Shown in pieces: positions 6,148 through 7,556 of a stretch of DNA of 7,556 nt (positions are counted from its first letter, which is position 1; each line of letters begins with the position of its first letter). Origin of the DNA: Verrucomicrobiales bacterium (GTDB taxonomy: Bacteria > Verrucomicrobiota > Verrucomicrobiia > Verrucomicrobiales > V1-33); the NCBI GenBank assembly GCA_023253495.1, contig JALRGF010000258.1, positions 1-7,556 of the forward strand, read 5' to 3'. The position numbers and the translations under genes were made by a program. Below the pieces are notes generated by a model that was not told where the DNA came from, made no database searches, and saw only the letters and a list, made by a program, of their open reading frames with translations.

Positions 6148-7125
6148 TCAGCACTGTGATTGGAGAAAAATCTCCTGCCGATGGTAGTCGAGGAAGTGGC
6201 GCTGGTCGGAGTTGAAGCGGCCGGCGAAGAGGGGGCGCGTGCAGTCGACGCCCATGCGGTGGAGCGATTCGTGGTCGGCGACCGGGGACACGAGCACGCT
6301 GCCGTCGTCGTCGAAGCTGATGAAGCCGCGATCGAAGAGGTGGTCGATGGACGGAGTGAGGAGCAGGCCGTTGCCGCCGGAGAGTCGCTCCTCATCCGAG
6401 GCCTCGCGCCACGGCTTGATGTGGCTGGCGATCAAGTGGACCGGGTTGTCGACGTGAGTGATCCGGCACTCGCGTTCGAACTCGGACACGTTCTGCTTGA
6501 ACAGGCCTTGGCCGCGCCGGGCCTGGATGAGCGCTTGGCGGGTTGTTTCGGGCACGGCATCGTTGGCGGCGATCCGTCGCTGGAGGTTGTCTTCCCACTC
6601 GATGAGGATCGTCGGGTCACTGGTTTGAACGAGTGTTTCCTGAAGGCCGGGAGCGGGCTGAAGCAGGCCCAGCAGCGCGGGTTCCGCCAGTTCCAGGAGT
6701 CGGCGGGCCAAGGGCATGGAGATTTCGGCCAGGTAGGCGCCCTGATTGCCGTGTCCGTTCTCCTGAATGGGGGAATACCGTTTCGGCAATAGCGGGGCGA
6801 TCTGGTCCGCGACGACGGTCATTTTTAACGGCCTGACGAACTTGGTGAAGTTCACATCGACCCGCCACCCGCGGACGTCCCAGAGTTCGCCGACGCTTCC
6901 GAATTCGTCCGGGCGGGGGCACGAATAGCAGGGCAGTCGGGCGGGGCCGACCGCTTGCAGGTGGGCATCGGCAAAAGAGAAAACGACGTCCCCTTGCTGG
7001 ACTTCGCGGATCGTCTCGTAGAAGTGGTTCCGGGTGCCGTTCTTTTTCCTCTTCGGGCACCAGATGTAACCGCGGCCGACCTCGTGGGCGAAGGTCTGTT
7101 TGTGATTCACCCACCAGCAGCGCAT
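6148..7125 (-). CDS. EVE-HNH endonuclease, probable modification-dependent restriction enzyme
   Basis: From the ATG at 7125 this is a 325-residue two-domain protein. Residues 1-130 match the EVE/PUA-like N-terminal domain of this class: CWWVNHKQTFAHEVGRGYIW (3-22), NHFYETIREVQQGDVVFSF (33-51) and GWRVDVNFTKF (86-96). EVE domains form an aromatic pocket that binds modified bases. After a helical linker (about 135-205), residues 218-290 form an HNH_2-type nuclease: ECRITHVDNPVHLIASHIKP (219-238, with His235), GNGLLLTPSIDHLFDRGFIS (251-270, with Asn252 and His262), then a C-terminal FLDYHRQEIFL. The architecture is known from type IV-like restriction enzymes that cut DNA with modified cytosine. 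All expected nuclease residues look intact. A GTG five codons upstream (7140) is possible, but homologues typically begin M-R-x-W-W. No methyltransferase partner is present, which fits a modification-dependent enzyme. The IS66-type element just upstream suggests a mobile setting. Confidence 0.88.
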   Translation of the reverse strand: MRCWWVNHKQTFAHEVGRGYIWCPKRKKNGTRNHFYETIREVQQGDVVFSFADAHLQAVGPARLPCYSCPRPDEFGSVGELWDVRGWRVDVNFTKFVRPLKMTVVADQIAPLLPKRYSPIQENGHGNQGAYLAEISMPLARRLLELAEPALLGLLQPAPGLQETLVQTSDPTILIEWEDNLQRRIAANDAVPETTRQALIQARRGQGLFKQNVSEFERECRITHVDNPVHLIASHIKPWREASDEERLSGGNGLLLTPSIDHLFDRGFISFDDDGSVLVSPVADHESLHRMGVDCTRPLFAGRFNSDQRHFLDYHRQEIFLQSQC

Positions 7126-7251
7126 GAGGCGTTCTACCACTGGTCGCGGCTGGCGTAAATCGGGACATTGGGTCGCGCCGCCGGTGTTGGTGTGCCGCCG
7201 GCAGAGGCGGAATCGTCGGCCCGGTCGTGCAGCTGATTCGCGAGGTCGTTC

Positions 7252-7271
7252 GTAAGCCCGTCAGCAACCGC
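7252..7271 (+). repeat. Candidate left terminal inverted repeat of the IS66 element
   Basis: GTAAGCCCGTCAGCAACCGC lies just outside the IS66-type gene and starts with the GTAA terminus characteristic of the family. The matching right repeat is not in the window, so its exact length and the boundary are unproven. Confidence 0.5.
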
Positions 7272-7310
7272 GTCTGGTGAGGCGCGAGGAGGTCGGGGAA
7301 ACTGGCGCGC

Positions 7311-7538
7311 ATGAAGAGATACACTGAACGGGAACGGAGACAGTTGTTAGACGAGTACAAGGACTGGAAGGGGAACACGGCGGATTTTTGCCGGAAACGC
7401 AGGGTGAGTGCTGGGAGTCTGTCGCGGTGGCGGCGGCGCTATGGGGCGGGGTCGACAGGGTCGAATGAGGATGCCGGAGGACGCGCCTGGCTTCCGGCGC
7501 GGTCACCATCGGGAAATCATCGGTGCGGACCGGGATGA
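7311..7538 (+). CDS. IS66-family accessory protein TnpA-like, apparently shortened
   Basis: The ATG at 7311 opens a 75-residue frame. Residues 1-45 look like the N-terminal helix-turn-helix of IS66 TnpA/IS3-OrfA-type proteins: MKRYTERERRQLLDEYKDWK, then NTADFCRKRRVSAGSLSRWR (22-41). This small protein is needed with TnpB for IS66 transposition and is thought to bind DNA. After residue 45 the sequence becomes Gly/Ser/Arg-rich and stops at 7538, whereas family members usually run past 100 residues with a conserved hydrophobic C-terminal part. AWLP (59-62) resembles the start of that second part and is followed by an abrupt change in character, so a frameshift around 7500 is possible; a divergent short protein is the alternative. 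An AGGAGG at 7287-7292 is 18 bases from the ATG, rather far, and GGGGA at 7295-7299 is nearer. Confidence 0.7.
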   Translation: MKRYTERERRQLLDEYKDWKGNTADFCRKRRVSAGSLSRWRRRYGAGSTGSNEDAGGRAWLPARSPSGNHRCGPG

Positions 7539-7556
7539 GCGGCAGGCCGGCGGCGG

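Larger units (their letters stand above)
7252..7556 (+). mobile_element. Left end of an IS66-family insertion sequence (right part outside window)
   Basis: An IS66-type accessory gene begins at 7311. Fifty-nine bases upstream the sequence reads GTAAGCCCGTCAGCAACCGC; IS66-family elements typically begin with GTAA (often GTAAGC), so 7252 is proposed as the outer boundary. If so, the eight bases before it (GGTCGTTC, 7244-7251) would be one copy of the 8-bp target duplication usual for this family. The other end, and the tnpB and tnpC genes, would lie beyond 7556. Confidence 0.65.

Noticed and set aside
6160..6792. 210-residue plus-strand frame antisense to the HNH gene
   Set aside because: Shadow of the EVE-HNH gene; Glu/Val/Ala/Asp-rich with no motif.

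Overview
This is a high-GC bacterial window of mostly single-gene or two-gene transcription units. The gene content suggests a Gram-negative member of the Verrucomicrobiota, possibly an Opitutaceae-like lineage: a secreted LamG-fold protein, a SpoIIM-RDD membrane pair, an EboE protein, and starts mostly lacking clear Shine-Dalgarno sequences. This placement is inferred from protein character only; no rRNA or other phylogenetic marker is present. High GC also produces many long antisense open frames, which I treat as shadows.

Layout. Positions 1-777 (minus) hold the N-terminal 259 residues of an exported LamG/concanavalin-like protein that runs off the left edge. A roughly 380-bp divergent spacer separates it from a plus-strand membrane operon: a SpoIIM-family protein (1155-2186) overlapping an RDD-family protein (2183-2962) by an ATGA junction. 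A strong hairpin lies in the short gap before eboE (3033-4208), a TIM-barrel protein of the ebo metabolite-traffic family. EboE converges on a minus-strand Tat-exported calcineurin-like metallophosphoesterase (4259-5320).

From about 5321 rightward the sequence looks like accessory DNA. It has a non-coding stretch, then a cluster of four TACCTGTCC-containing repeats in two tandem pairs (5468-5609). The repeats run directly into a short coding-like frame that looks like the 3' end of a lost gene (5610-5918). After a relatively AT-richer spacer comes a minus-strand EVE-HNH endonuclease (6148-7125), a probable modification-dependent restriction enzyme. The window ends inside an IS66-family element: a GTAA-type left terminus at about 7252 followed by a tnpA-like accessory gene at 7311.

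How the genes may work together. SpoIIM and RDD are clearly one translationally coupled unit in the membrane. EboE could be read through from them or have its own promoter; none of its usual ebo partners is in view. The right third reads as a small turnover/defence islet next to a conserved chromosomal block. I see no tRNA, rRNA, CRISPR array or replication origin. No wholly new system is demonstrated. The best leads are the orphan eboE context, the repeat cluster with its gene remnant, and the EVE-HNH/IS66 junction.
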